DNA of 64,000 bases from NCBI RefSeq assembly GCF_002979915.1, contig NZ_PCQA01000002.1:186001-250000 (forward strand), written 5' to 3'. Of the stretch, positions 37,622 to 45,972 are shown piece after piece. Position numbers and translations under genes: made by a program. Each line of letters opens with the position of its first letter. Within the stretch, counting starts at the first letter, position 1. This DNA comes from Arthrobacter sp. MYb213 (lineage in GTDB: Bacteria > Actinomycetota > Actinomycetes > Actinomycetales > Micrococcaceae). The notes beneath the pieces are model-generated. The model had not been told where the DNA came from. It saw only the letters and a program-made list of their open reading frames with translations, and searched no databases.

Positions 37622-38722
37622 ATGCAGATTGGCCACGGCATCAAAGACAAGCATGTCGCCAAAGTGCTTGTCACGGTACACCCATATTTATCGGACGGTG
37701 AAGAAGTCAGGGCCATTGTCAAAGGGGGCACAAAATTTTTCTCAGAGCTCATCGTTCTTACGAGTGTAAAGATCATCGAAATTGATGCAGGAGGAGAAGC
37801 AACCTCAAAACTGGGATACTCTGAATTTGATCCGGAAGACTTTCTGATCAAAAAATCTGACAGCAAGTTAGTCACCAAGTTGCTTTCCGGAACTGTGCTC
37901 AAATGGTCATTCAATGCCTTCAAAGGGTCCACCGAAGATAGAGACCTATTCCTGAGTATTGTTGATCCCATTGCCCGAGCGCAGGACAACACTTTTATGC
38001 AGACAAATATCGTGCCCGGTGACCCATATCCGCAAGCACCTGATTCGCCTAAAGTAGGTACCCCGGTAGTGGCAGGGACCCATTATTTGACCGCCCGGGA
38101 TTTACCGGATGATCTATGGGCAGGCATTCTACTGCCGCTCGGGAAACCTCGAAAGAAGGCTACCAACGCGATACTGAGGATGGGGCACAACGGAGAACGC
38201 CCTTGGATGGTTCTTGTATCGTTCACTGCCGGGTTGATTGCTGCTTTTGATGACAGGTTGGTGGTCATCAAGACTGGTGCCTGGAATAGTTTTGGAGCAG
38301 GTTCTTTTGGTGGTGAGCGTTCGGCAACCATCTATTACTCTGACATCACCGGTATTGAGTACAACTCGGGTTTGATGATGGGCGTACTGGAAATCCTGAC
38401 ACCAAGCTACTCAGGAAGCGCAAATAAAGACTATTGGAAGGGGTCTACTAGCTCCTTCAACGCCGACGCTAACAATCCTTTCACGTTGAGTAACACCCTG
38501 CCCTTGGATAAGTCGGATTACAACAAAGCGTTGCCCGAAATCAATGAGCTACGTCGGCGCATCGCAGAATCCAAGAAAGTCATTGTGCATATGCCCGCAC
38601 CCGTGCCGGTAACCCAAGAACCTTCATTGGGAACAAGGTTGCGAGAGCTCAAAGACTTGCATTCTGAAGGTATCCTAACTGATCAAGAATTTAGTGTAGC
38701 CAAAGAAAAGCTCCTCGGTTAA
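37622..38722 (+). CDS. PH-like / SHOCT-domain protein
   Basis: A 366-residue soluble protein. The C-terminal 25 residues, LRELKDLHSEGILTDQEFSVAK and LLG, form a SHOCT (short C-terminal) domain. Before it are two stretches resembling bacterial PH domains: residues 20-110 (VHPYLSDGEEVRAIVKGG, FFSELIVLTSVKIIEIDAGG) and 200-290 (GLIAAFDDRLVVIKTGAWNS, SATIYYSDITGIEYNSGLMM). Such PH-SHOCT proteins probably sense or bind partners at membranes or oligomerise. ATG 37622 has CCAGGAG nine bases upstream. Function is unknown. Confidence 0.75.
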   Translation: MQIGHGIKDKHVAKVLVTVHPYLSDGEEVRAIVKGGTKFFSELIVLTSVKIIEIDAGGEATSKLGYSEFDPEDFLIKKSDSKLVTKLLSGTVLKWSFNAFKGSTEDRDLFLSIVDPIARAQDNTFMQTNIVPGDPYPQAPDSPKVGTPVVAGTHYLTARDLPDDLWAGILLPLGKPRKKATNAILRMGHNGERPWMVLVSFTAGLIAAFDDRLVVIKTGAWNSFGAGSFGGERSATIYYSDITGIEYNSGLMMGVLEILTPSYSGSANKDYWKGSTSSFNADANNPFTLSNTLPLDKSDYNKALPEINELRRRIAESKKVIVHMPAPVPVTQEPSLGTRLRELKDLHSEGILTDQEFSVAKEKLLG

Positions 38723-39024
38723 ACAAAAGCATCATAGTGAAAAACCCATTGCTGTTGACCCTGATTTATTGTTTTAGGTGGCTGCATTCGGTCCAACACG
38801 TCTTTGCGCTTCTGCTCGAACTCAACAGCGATGTTCCTGCCACGATTACGAAGCTTTTCAAGCTCTCTACCAATTTTTGGTAAGCGACTTGATAGCCGGC
38901 GTTGGAGTTTGAGCAGAACATCAAAGCTCGGAAGAAGACTAATTCTTAGCGCGAAGAGGTAAGCACTCAAGATATTAGATGACGGAAAATGTGTCCGCTA
39001 TTTGCGGGCAACCCCCTACACATT
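38723..39024. other. Spacer between the PH/SHOCT gene and the resolvase
   Basis: A minus-strand frame 38719-38970 (83 residues, with ELEKLRNRGRNIAVEFEQKR) has a coding-like helical composition but no recognised family and no ribosome binding site. It overlaps the SHOCT gene's stop. I regard it as a possible relic. Nothing else is seen. Confidence 0.3.
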
Positions 39025-39639
39025 CTAAGTCGGCTTCATTAGCTTCTGCCCGTCTGCTCTCAATTCACCGGTGGGGGAAACATGACGGTAAAGAGTTTGC
39101 CGAGTGATTCCCAGTTCTTCACAGAGCACCCCTACCTTCGTTTCTTTGTGCCCCATGGCAGCCATAGCTAACCGGACCTTGGCAGGAGTCATCTTGTACG
39201 GCCGGCCACCTTTATGACCTCGAGCGCGGGCCGAAGCCAAACCGGCCTTCGTGCGTTCCGAGATGAGCTCGCGCTCAAACTCGGCCAGGGCGGCAAAGAT
39301 GCCGAAGACCAGTTTTCCCGAAGCGGTCGTGGTATCAATCGCAGCGCCTTCACCAGTGAGCACTTTGAGCCCGATCCCCCGCTCGGTCAGATCATGCACC
39401 GAGTTCACCAAATGCCGCAGGTCTCGGCCCAGACGATCGAGCTTCCACACCAATAACGTGTCACCAGAACGCATACCTTTTAAACAGGCAGCGAGTTGAG
39501 GTCGATCGTCTTTACGTCCTGAGGCCTGATCCTCGTAAAGATTCTGCTCTTCAACTCCGGCACTTAGAAGAGCGTCCCGTTGCAGATCCGTACTTTGCGA
39601 TCCGTCCGCCTTCGAAACTCGCATGTAGCCGATCAGCAT
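39025..39639 (-). CDS. Serine recombinase of the resolvase/invertase family
   Basis: A 204-residue small serine recombinase. The catalytic domain begins MLIGYMRVSKADGSQSTDLQ (active-site Ser9 in YMRVS), with RPQLAACLKGMRSGDTLLVW, KLDRLGRDLRHLVN, and FAALAEFERELISERTKAGL (E helix). The C-terminal helix-turn-helix is KVGVLCEELGITRQTLYRHV. It is intact and of normal length. ATG 39639 has GAGGG upstream. A res-like site lies directly upstream (39653-39755). No Tn3-type transposase is present in the window, so it is either a plasmid-type resolvase or what remains of a transposon. Confidence 0.92.
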   Translation of the reverse strand: MLIGYMRVSKADGSQSTDLQRDALLSAGVEEQNLYEDQASGRKDDRPQLAACLKGMRSGDTLLVWKLDRLGRDLRHLVNSVHDLTERGIGLKVLTGEGAAIDTTTASGKLVFGIFAALAEFERELISERTKAGLASARARGHKGGRPYKMTPAKVRLAMAAMGHKETKVGVLCEELGITRQTLYRHVSPTGELRADGQKLMKPT

Positions 39640-39652
39640 AGATTTACCCTCT

Positions 39653-39755
39653 TGTCATTTATACGGTCGTTTACGTGACACTAAAATCGCAAGAAAACAT
39701 ACCACGATCACAAACTGTCACTTATTCCGTTACTTATTCTAAGTTATACAAAGGG
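39653..39755 (-). repeat. Candidate res site of the serine recombinase
   Basis: A 28-base dyad with ends TGTCA (39653-39657) and TGACA (39676-39680) and internal TA-ACG / CGT-TA symmetry matches the size of res subsite I. A second TGTCA begins at 39716, followed by repeated TTATTC/TTACTTATTC and TTATACA to 39755, as expected for subsites II and III. Position directly upstream of the recombinase gene is typical. The rest of 39640-40014 is AT-rich without a gene. Confidence 0.6.
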
Positions 39756-40014
39756 ACCGAATTCTAGATATATAACAACCTACTTAGAAATATTGGAAAA
39801 TAACGGATTGCAGGCTCGGCAACGCGGGTCCGCTTCGCACACGAGGATCAACGGCAATAAATACGATTGTGGACCACGCTGCATGGTGGTGAAGCTGGTT
39901 TTTGACAGACCTTGGTCGCGCTGTAACCCGGGGTAACGTAGAACAGAAATCTGCGGTGTACTCCATTTATATGTATTATTCTTTCGCGAGAAGGATGGAC
40001 GAGAGGGAAATGCC

Positions 40015-40680
40015 ATGGCCTCAAACAGTTTGGCTTCCTTAAAGGGAGTAGCCCAAGAAAAGGTGGAGCGGTATACGTCCACGACCTTGGGATACGCCTT
40101 CAATACCTACGACCGCCAAGGTGAGTTGGACCTCCCCCTTACGCCGACCGACGTACTCATGGCTAATCTCCTAAGCCTTAAGCTCAGCGCCCGAGAGGTC
40201 ATTCCGCTATTCATGGATGATGACGGACCACCCCAGCTTCTCCGAAAGTCACTCGACAACGCTTTAACCGACCTGCGCGACGCCGCCCCCTTCGAGTCAT
40301 ACGATGAGCTACCAGCACTCGAACAGGCAGTCGAAAGCCTCGCCGCGGCCAATACGGCCGCCATAGAAGTCAAATGGTGGACCGCCATAACCGTGTCCAA
40401 GGTCTTGCACCGACGCCGACCGCACATAGTCCCGCTGCTAGACTCGAGAGTGCACGAATTCTATGGGACAAAGAATCCACAGCAGGCCCGCAAAGCGCTC
40501 TGGGAGGATATTCGGAAGAATTCCGACTGGCTGAGTGACCTTGCCGCGACAAAAATGACGCCCGACGAACGCCCGCTTTCGCTCCTTCGGTTGGCAGATA
40601 TTTTGATATGGACACCCTTACCGACACAGAACCTGAGCGATCAGCCCATTCAAGAAACGGCTGCCAGAACCATCTGTTGA
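40015..40680 (+). CDS. DUF6308 family protein
   Basis: A 221-residue soluble protein. The conserved core is EVKWWTAITVSKVLHRRRPH followed by IVPLLDSRVHEFYG, with a C-terminal LLRLADILIWTPL; this corresponds to DUF6308, found across actinobacteria, of unknown function. The HRRRP-x(4-6)-DSRV pattern suggests a nucleic-acid-related role, as in proteins with a helix-hairpin-helix-like fold, but this is speculation. ATG 40015 has GAGAGGGAA upstream. An unrecognised reading frame overlaps its 3' end. Confidence 0.7.
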   Translation: MASNSLASLKGVAQEKVERYTSTTLGYAFNTYDRQGELDLPLTPTDVLMANLLSLKLSAREVIPLFMDDDGPPQLLRKSLDNALTDLRDAAPFESYDELPALEQAVESLAAANTAAIEVKWWTAITVSKVLHRRRPHIVPLLDSRVHEFYGTKNPQQARKALWEDIRKNSDWLSDLAATKMTPDERPLSLLRLADILIWTPLPTQNLSDQPIQETAARTIC

Positions 40681-40924
40681 TAGTGTCAGACTAGGCTTCG
40701 AGATCTTCAATCTCATTCGTCAACGAATCAGAAAAGGACCCAGCTATGACTCCGAAGACAAGCTGTATCTGACGTTAGTCTGGGGTATACCCCAAACAGA
40801 CATATGGAATCTGGCACGCCGCACTAAGCTGGGACACATGACGGGTGAACTCGACGAACTCTTCTCGGTGGCACGTTCAACCGTTCACCACGCCCTCAAT
40901 AGCGCCAGCCACATCACCGGATAG
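40637..40924 (+). pseudogene. Start-less reading frame with a C-terminal helix-turn-helix-like segment
   Basis: A frame open for 95 codons after a TGA at 40634, with no ATG, GTG or TTG until near its end. It reads SVRLGFEIFNLIRQRIRKGP, then SEDKLYLTLVWGIPQTDIWN and LGHMTGELDELFSVARSTVH. The amino-acid pattern looks coding, and the last part resembles the helix-turn-helix of recombinases or regulators. It could be a relic with a lost 5' end, or an original extension of the DUF6308 gene cut off by a frameshift near 40655. No family recognised. Confidence 0.35.
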
Positions 40925-41146
40925 ATCCGCAAGAGCTGCCGTTCATACGGGCACCAAGCGCGGACAGGTCGTTAGCGAGAATTTCCGTACGAATTTCCCC
41001 AGCCGCTGGGACCGTCTACCTTACTTATACGTCGTACAACGTTGCTTGAGCCCCGAGAAGTTTGCTCGAGTCTGCCAGGTTTTTTTGCATAAACTCACTT
41101 GTCACAATCTGACAGGGTTTTTCATCTGTGAGATCGTGGAGTCACT
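40681..41146. promoter_or_regulatory. Upstream region of the OLD-nuclease/helicase pair
   Basis: Apart from the relic frame up to 40924, no gene is present. TGGGGTATACCCCA (40781-40794) is a perfect 14-bp palindrome that could be a regulator site, although it lies within the relic frame. The promoter of the pair should lie between 40925 and 41146, but no clear consensus is visible, and the ATG at 41147 has only a weak ribosome binding site. Confidence 0.35.
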
Positions 41147-42745
41147 ATGATCACCAAGGTTGTTATCCACGGATACCGTAAATTCCGTCACTTCTCCGTC
41201 GATCCCGATCCCACGATGAATATCATCATCGGCGACAACGAGGCCGGCAAGTCGACCCTACTTGAGGCAATCGCCCTAGCTCTCAGCGGACGGATCGACG
41301 GCCGTTGGGCAAACGATGAACTCAACCCCTACTGGTTCAATGCAAGAGATGTGCGCGACTACTTCGCTGCATACGCACAAAACCCCAAAACCCCAACACC
41401 GTCCATCAGCATCGAGCTCTATTTAGACTCTAATGACCCTGACGTTCAGCGGATGCGCGGGATCCACAATTCCTTGCGGAACGATTGTCCCGGGACCAAG
41501 CTCGAGGTTGTCCGCAATCCTGACTACGACGAGGAGTTTGCTGCCTACATGGCAGACCCTAACCGTCCCAACGTTTTGCCGACTGAGTACTTCGAAGCAA
41601 CCTGGAAAGACTTCAACGACATACCGCTACGACGCCGGCCGACGGCACTGGGGCTTTCAGTGATCGATTCACGTACGATCCGTTCGAAGTCCGGAGTCGA
41701 CTACCACACTCGGGAGATCCTCAGTTCATTCCTTGAACCGAAGGAACGAGCTGCGATCTCGGTAGCCCATCGCAAATCACGGTACGAGATGACAACGTCT
41801 GTACTCAACAGCCTCAACGACAAGATACGAGAGGGGTCAGAAGCTCTTCACGATGCTCCAATCGGCTTAACCATGGATCAGTCCGCTCGCGCTTCATGGG
41901 AGTCCGGCGTCGTACCCCAAGTAGGCGAAGTTCCTTTCGTTATGGCTGGCCAGGGCCAGCAAGCGTCGATCAAGGTGGCCCTAGCCATGAAACGCCGAGC
42001 CGAGTCTGCCCGCACCGTGCTGATCGAGGAACCTGAGACCAACCTGGCCTATAGCCGTCTCCAGAAACTACTCAACCGGGTTGAGGTTCTCGCAGGCGAG
42101 AGCCAACAATTGTTCATCACGACCCATAGTTCCTTCGTTCTCAACCGCCTCGGCCTCAACAAACTGATCTGCCTGCATGGTGACGCCACCAGTCGCCTCA
42201 CCGATTTAGGCGATGGGACTGTTAGTTATTTTAAGCATCTCTCGGGGTACGACACCCTACGTCTTGTTCTGGCAAGCCGGCTTGTCCTCGTTGAAGGACC
42301 ATCCGACGAGATGATCTTCAAACGAGGCTACTTCGACAAATATCGGAAGTACCCCGAATCCGATGGCATCGACGTCATCTCGATGAACGGAATTACCTTC
42401 AAGCGAGCACTTGAACTGTGTGCTCGCCTCGACCGCGATGTCGTCGCTCTCCAAGACAACGATGGCACTCCAGCTGCCGAGATCATTGGAGAGCTCAGCG
42501 AGTACACCTCAGAAATCCGGCAGATTTATGTCGGGGTTTCGACACTCGGTAAGACCCTTGAACCTCAGCTGATCCAGGTCAACGGTGTCGAAAAAATGCG
42601 GAAGATACTGGGCTTGCGCGCTCAGGACAATCCCGAGACGTGGATGCCCAATCACAAGACCGAAGGCGCCCTGCGGATCCTCCAGTCGCAGGAAACCGTG
42701 GTCATGCCTCCATACATACAGCAGGCAATCGAGCACTTCGCATGA
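41147..42745 (+). CDS. OLD-family ATPase-TOPRIM nuclease, GajA-like
   Basis: A 532-residue protein of the overcoming-lysogenisation-defect (OLD) family. The N-terminal SMC/ABC-like ATPase starts MITKVVIHGYRKFRHFSVDP, with Walker A GDNEAGKST (Lys35). The late ATPase motifs are PFVMAGQGQQASIKVALAMK, Walker B TVLIEEPETNL, and the H-loop LFITTHSSFVLNRL. The C-terminal TOPRIM domain has LVLVEGPSDE (Glu383) and VVALQDNDG (Asp437, Asp439). The next gene, a UvrD-like helicase, overlaps by ATGA. This pair is the layout of Gabija defence (GajA nuclease, GajB helicase) and of class 2 OLD proteins in general. All catalytic residues appear intact. Confidence 0.85.
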   Translation: MITKVVIHGYRKFRHFSVDPDPTMNIIIGDNEAGKSTLLEAIALALSGRIDGRWANDELNPYWFNARDVRDYFAAYAQNPKTPTPSISIELYLDSNDPDVQRMRGIHNSLRNDCPGTKLEVVRNPDYDEEFAAYMADPNRPNVLPTEYFEATWKDFNDIPLRRRPTALGLSVIDSRTIRSKSGVDYHTREILSSFLEPKERAAISVAHRKSRYEMTTSVLNSLNDKIREGSEALHDAPIGLTMDQSARASWESGVVPQVGEVPFVMAGQGQQASIKVALAMKRRAESARTVLIEEPETNLAYSRLQKLLNRVEVLAGESQQLFITTHSSFVLNRLGLNKLICLHGDATSRLTDLGDGTVSYFKHLSGYDTLRLVLASRLVLVEGPSDEMIFKRGYFDKYRKYPESDGIDVISMNGITFKRALELCARLDRDVVALQDNDGTPAAEIIGELSEYTSEIRQIYVGVSTLGKTLEPQLIQVNGVEKMRKILGLRAQDNPETWMPNHKTEGALRILQSQETVVMPPYIQQAIEHFA

Positions 42746-43836
42746 ACCGTTCCATTTTGGCCGTAGCCGGCGGACGCAAGACTCAGTCGATCGTCGACGA
42801 ATGCGGGTCATGCTCGGAAGACCACCGTATCCTTGTGCTCGGATACACCACAGCAAGCCAGGACGAGCTCGCCACTCGGATTCGAGCTACGGGCGTCCAC
42901 GGTCATCGCGTCGAGGTGATGGGTTGGTTCGCTTTCCTCTTACAGCACCTCGTCCGCCCGTATCTTCCCCTCCTCTATGAGGGACGCCGTTTGGCCGGTC
43001 TCAACTTTGATGGCGATCCAGGCCGGTACGCGAAAGACGCGGAGCGGTTCCTCGACAAAGATAGTCTTGCTTACAAGCTCCATCTCGCCAAGCTCGCTCA
43101 TGACGTCATGGTCTCGAGCAATGACAGCGCAATCGACCGCTTAGAGCACATCTACGACGAGATATACATCGACGAGGTACAAGATCTCGGCGGATGGGAC
43201 CTTGAAGTTGTTCAAGCTCTATTGCAGTCAAGACTTAGGATCACGATGGTCGGCGATATGCGGCAGGCCTTGCTCTCTACCAATATTCGAGACCCGAAGA
43301 ACCGGCAGTACCGCAAAGAGAAGATCTTCGCATGGTTTCAGCTGATGGAAAAGAAAGGCCTCCTCGAGATCACACAGAAACCAACTACATACCGCTCGAA
43401 TCAGGTCATCGCGACATTCTCAGACTCCATTTTTGATCCGTCTCTCGGCTATGCACCGACGGTCTCGGCATCGACAGAGACGCACCCGCACACAGGCCTC
43501 TTCACCGTCCGAGAATCCGAAGCCATCGCATATGCTCAGAGCCTCGGAGCTCTGTGCCTCCGTCACAGCAAGTCAGTTGCCAAGCACCTAGACCTTCCTT
43601 TTCTCAACTTCGGTGTTACCAAAGGCCGCACCGTTGACCATGTGTTGATTTACCCAACCGAAAAGGCACATAAATTTCTCTCTGAGGGCACCCAACTTGA
43701 GGGCGGCGCCGCCTGCTCTCTCTACGTCGGTGTCACGCGTGCAAAGCACAGCGTCGCATTCATCAGCGACGAACAACTTCCCAACTTCACCGCTTGGACG
43801 CAACAGGCCCCAAGATGGTCGACGTTAGGAGCTTGA
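42742..43836 (+). CDS. UvrD/PcrA-like helicase, GajB-like
   Basis: A 364-residue superfamily 1 helicase, short compared with UvrD or GajB (about 490 residues). Walker A appears as ILAVAGGRKTQSIVDEC with GGRKT in place of the standard GxGKT. Walker B is YIDEVQDLGGWDLEVVQALL (Asp144, Glu145). Motif III is ITMVGDMRQAL, and the motif IV region reads EITQKPTTYRSNQVIA. The motif VI region is LYVGVTRAKHSVAFI near the C-terminus; the accessory 2A/2B insertion is reduced. It starts with an ATGA overlap on the nuclease gene, so both are made together. It probably senses DNA ends or nucleotide depletion for the nuclease, as in Gabija. Confidence 0.83.
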   Translation: MNRSILAVAGGRKTQSIVDECGSCSEDHRILVLGYTTASQDELATRIRATGVHGHRVEVMGWFAFLLQHLVRPYLPLLYEGRRLAGLNFDGDPGRYAKDAERFLDKDSLAYKLHLAKLAHDVMVSSNDSAIDRLEHIYDEIYIDEVQDLGGWDLEVVQALLQSRLRITMVGDMRQALLSTNIRDPKNRQYRKEKIFAWFQLMEKKGLLEITQKPTTYRSNQVIATFSDSIFDPSLGYAPTVSASTETHPHTGLFTVRESEAIAYAQSLGALCLRHSKSVAKHLDLPFLNFGVTKGRTVDHVLIYPTEKAHKFLSEGTQLEGGAACSLYVGVTRAKHSVAFISDEQLPNFTAWTQQAPRWSTLGA

Positions 43837-44400
43837 CTCTTCGCCGCTGGTGCAGATAGAGCTGGAAATCAATCGGGAACGGATCACCAATTCAGTTTCC
43901 AAACGTCGGGCAGTGGGCGAGGATTTGGGCGGGCGGTGGGAACGGTTCGCCAACAGCCCGATCGATGATAATGCCGGACGCCTGATCGATGCCGCCCAAC
44001 ATCATCCGGCCACCAAGGTGGCTCGGGACATGGACATGACCTCAGCCTCCTTGTACCGGCACACCGCAGGGGTCGCAGCGCAACACTGGATCACTACCCA
44101 GGGCTGATAGTTGTCGGGCGGAGATCGCTATAGAAATACCAGGTCTAAACGATCGCAATCCAGCACCTAGCGCCAACCTCTGTGCCGACCCCAAGACCGA
44201 GACCGGATAGGTGGCACGAATAGCCTTCACGAACTTTCACCTTGCAGCTCGGGCTACTCGCAGGCACAGGTGTTCCCGGCTACACACTGTGTCGCGTGCG
44301 AACCGATGAATCAGGAAGTGTTAGTTATCGCCGGTATCATCAGAAGTACTCAGAAAAATATCAGGTGGAGCGCGTTTCTCGCGCAAAGGAGATACATCAG
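43837..44400 (+). other. Spacer before the type I R-M operon, with a recombinase relic
   Basis: The frame 43850-44107 (85 residues) contains KRRAVGEDLGGRWERF, DDNAGRLIDAAQHHPATKVA and RDMDMTSASLYRHTAG. This recalls the C-terminal linker and helix-turn-helix of small serine recombinases (usual form VARDLGMSRATLYR) with the catalytic domain lost, so it is a relic. From 44108 to 44400 no gene is seen; an AAAGGAGA motif before 44401 is the hsdM ribosome binding site. Confidence 0.5.
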
Positions 44401-45972
44401 ATGGCAAAACCGGCTACGAAGCTGAAACCGGCGAAGACCCTCGAACAGACTCTGTGGGAGACCGCCGACAAGCTGCGTGGCAACCAAGAGCCCAGCGAGT
44501 ACAAACATGTGGTCCTGGGCCTGGTTTTCCTCAAATACGTTTCGGATCGATTCGAGGAGCGACGCGAACAACTCAAAGTGGAGCTCGCCGCTGACGGAAT
44601 CAAGTCAGAACGCATCAATTCGTTCCTCGAAGAGAGAGATGAGTACACCAGCCACAACGTTTTCTGGGTACCTGAGAAGGCGCGGTGGGGCATGATCCAG
44701 GACTCTGCGAAGCATCCGCAGATCGGCGAGATTATCGACAATGCGATGGACCTCATCGAGAAGGAGAACCCGTCTCTGCGCGGCGTCCTGCCTCGCAACT
44801 ACGGTCGCGAAGGTCTGGACAAGCGTCGCCTCGGCGAGCTGGTCGACCTCATCGGCTCGATCGGCTTCACTGAGATGGACGACCACGGCGCAGATGACGT
44901 GCTCGGCCGTGTCTACGAGTACTTTCTCGGACAATTCGCCGGCAAGGAGACTGGCAAGGATGCCGGTGCCTTCTACACACCCCGCTCGGTGGTGAAGACC
45001 TTGGTCGAGATGCTAGAGCCTTACAGGGGACGCGTATACGACCCTGCTGCGGGGTCAGGTGGCATGTTCGTGCAGTCGGCCGAGTTCGTGAAGGCACACG
45101 GCGGCAAACGCACCGACATCTCTGTTTACGGTCAGGAGTTCACTGACACGACGTGGAAGCTGGCGAAGATGAACCTCGCGCTGCGGGGCATTGAAGCAGA
45201 CATGGGGAGCCACTCGGCTGACTCGTTTGGCGAGGATCTCCACCCTGACCTACGCGCTGACTACGTGATTGCAAACCCGCCGTTTAACATCTCTGACTGG
45301 TGGGATCCGAAGCTTGCGGATGACCCACGGTGGCAGTACGGCACCCCGCCGCAGGGAAACGCGAACTTCGCGTGGGTGCAGCACTTCATTTATCATCTCG
45401 CCCCCAATGGAACCGCAGGTTTCGTCCTAGCTAACGGATCCCTCTCGTCTAAGAGCGGTGGTGAGGGCGAGATCCGCCGCAAGCTTGTCGAGGCCGGTCT
45501 CGTGGATTGTATCGTAGCGATGCCTGACAAACTGTTTTTCAACACCGGCATTCCGGTCTCGCTCTGGTTCGTGTCAAAGGGTCGCGATGGCAACGGGCAC
45601 CGCGAACGTCGTGACGAAGTGCTGTTCATCGATGCCCGAAAGCTCGGCAGTATGGAGACTCGGCGCCTGCGAGTATTGGCCAATGACGACATCGAGAAAA
45701 TCGCAGGCACGTACCACGCCTGGCGAAACCACGACGGCGGCTACGAGGACGTGCCTGGCTTCGCGAAGTCAGCGAATTTCGATTTGATCGAGAAGCACGA
45801 TTTCGTGCTCACGCCCGGCCGGTATGTCGGGGCCAAGGCGGCGGAGGTCGATGACGAGCCGATCGGCGAGAAGATTGAACGTCTCACTAAGGAGCTGTTT
45901 GCGGAGTTCGAGCACGGCCACGAACTGGAAGACCTGGTTAGGGAGCGACTGGGAGCTATTTATGTCGGCTAG
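44401..45972 (+). CDS. hsdM: Type I restriction-modification system, methyltransferase subunit
   Basis: The 523-residue adenine-N6 methyltransferase of the type I enzyme. The N-terminal HsdM helical domain begins LEQTLWETADKLRGNQEPSE and YKHVVLGLVFLKYVSDRFEE. SAM motif I is VYDPAAGSGGMFVQSAEF, and catalytic motif IV is NPPF (Asn292). The region GAFYTPRSVVKTLVEMLEPY is also conserved. The C-terminus contacts HsdS. The start ATG 44401 is chosen for AGGAG nine bases upstream, although the frame opens at 44242. It overlaps hsdS by 11 bases. With HsdS it protects the host DNA; with HsdR it forms the restriction complex. Confidence 0.95.
   Translation: MAKPATKLKPAKTLEQTLWETADKLRGNQEPSEYKHVVLGLVFLKYVSDRFEERREQLKVELAADGIKSERINSFLEERDEYTSHNVFWVPEKARWGMIQDSAKHPQIGEIIDNAMDLIEKENPSLRGVLPRNYGREGLDKRRLGELVDLIGSIGFTEMDDHGADDVLGRVYEYFLGQFAGKETGKDAGAFYTPRSVVKTLVEMLEPYRGRVYDPAAGSGGMFVQSAEFVKAHGGKRTDISVYGQEFTDTTWKLAKMNLALRGIEADMGSHSADSFGEDLHPDLRADYVIANPPFNISDWWDPKLADDPRWQYGTPPQGNANFAWVQHFIYHLAPNGTAGFVLANGSLSSKSGGEGEIRRKLVEAGLVDCIVAMPDKLFFNTGIPVSLWFVSKGRDGNGHRERRDEVLFIDARKLGSMETRRLRVLANDDIEKIAGTYHAWRNHDGGYEDVPGFAKSANFDLIEKHDFVLTPGRYVGAKAAEVDDEPIGEKIERLTKELFAEFEHGHELEDLVRERLGAIYVG

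Noticed and set aside
38719-38970. 83-residue minus-strand frame after the PH/SHOCT gene
   Set aside because: Helical composition is suggestive, but there is no ribosome binding site, it overlaps the neighbour's stop and no family is recognised.
40781-40794. TGGGGTATACCCCA as a CsoR-type metal operator
   Set aside because: Half-sites are in the opposite arrangement to the usual ATACCCC-spacer-GGGGTAT form, and no metal genes are nearby.
42640-42741. Longer helicase start at 42640
   Set aside because: The added residues lie in the nuclease gene's 3' end; the ATGA overlap at 42742 fits the Walker A distance from the N-terminus.
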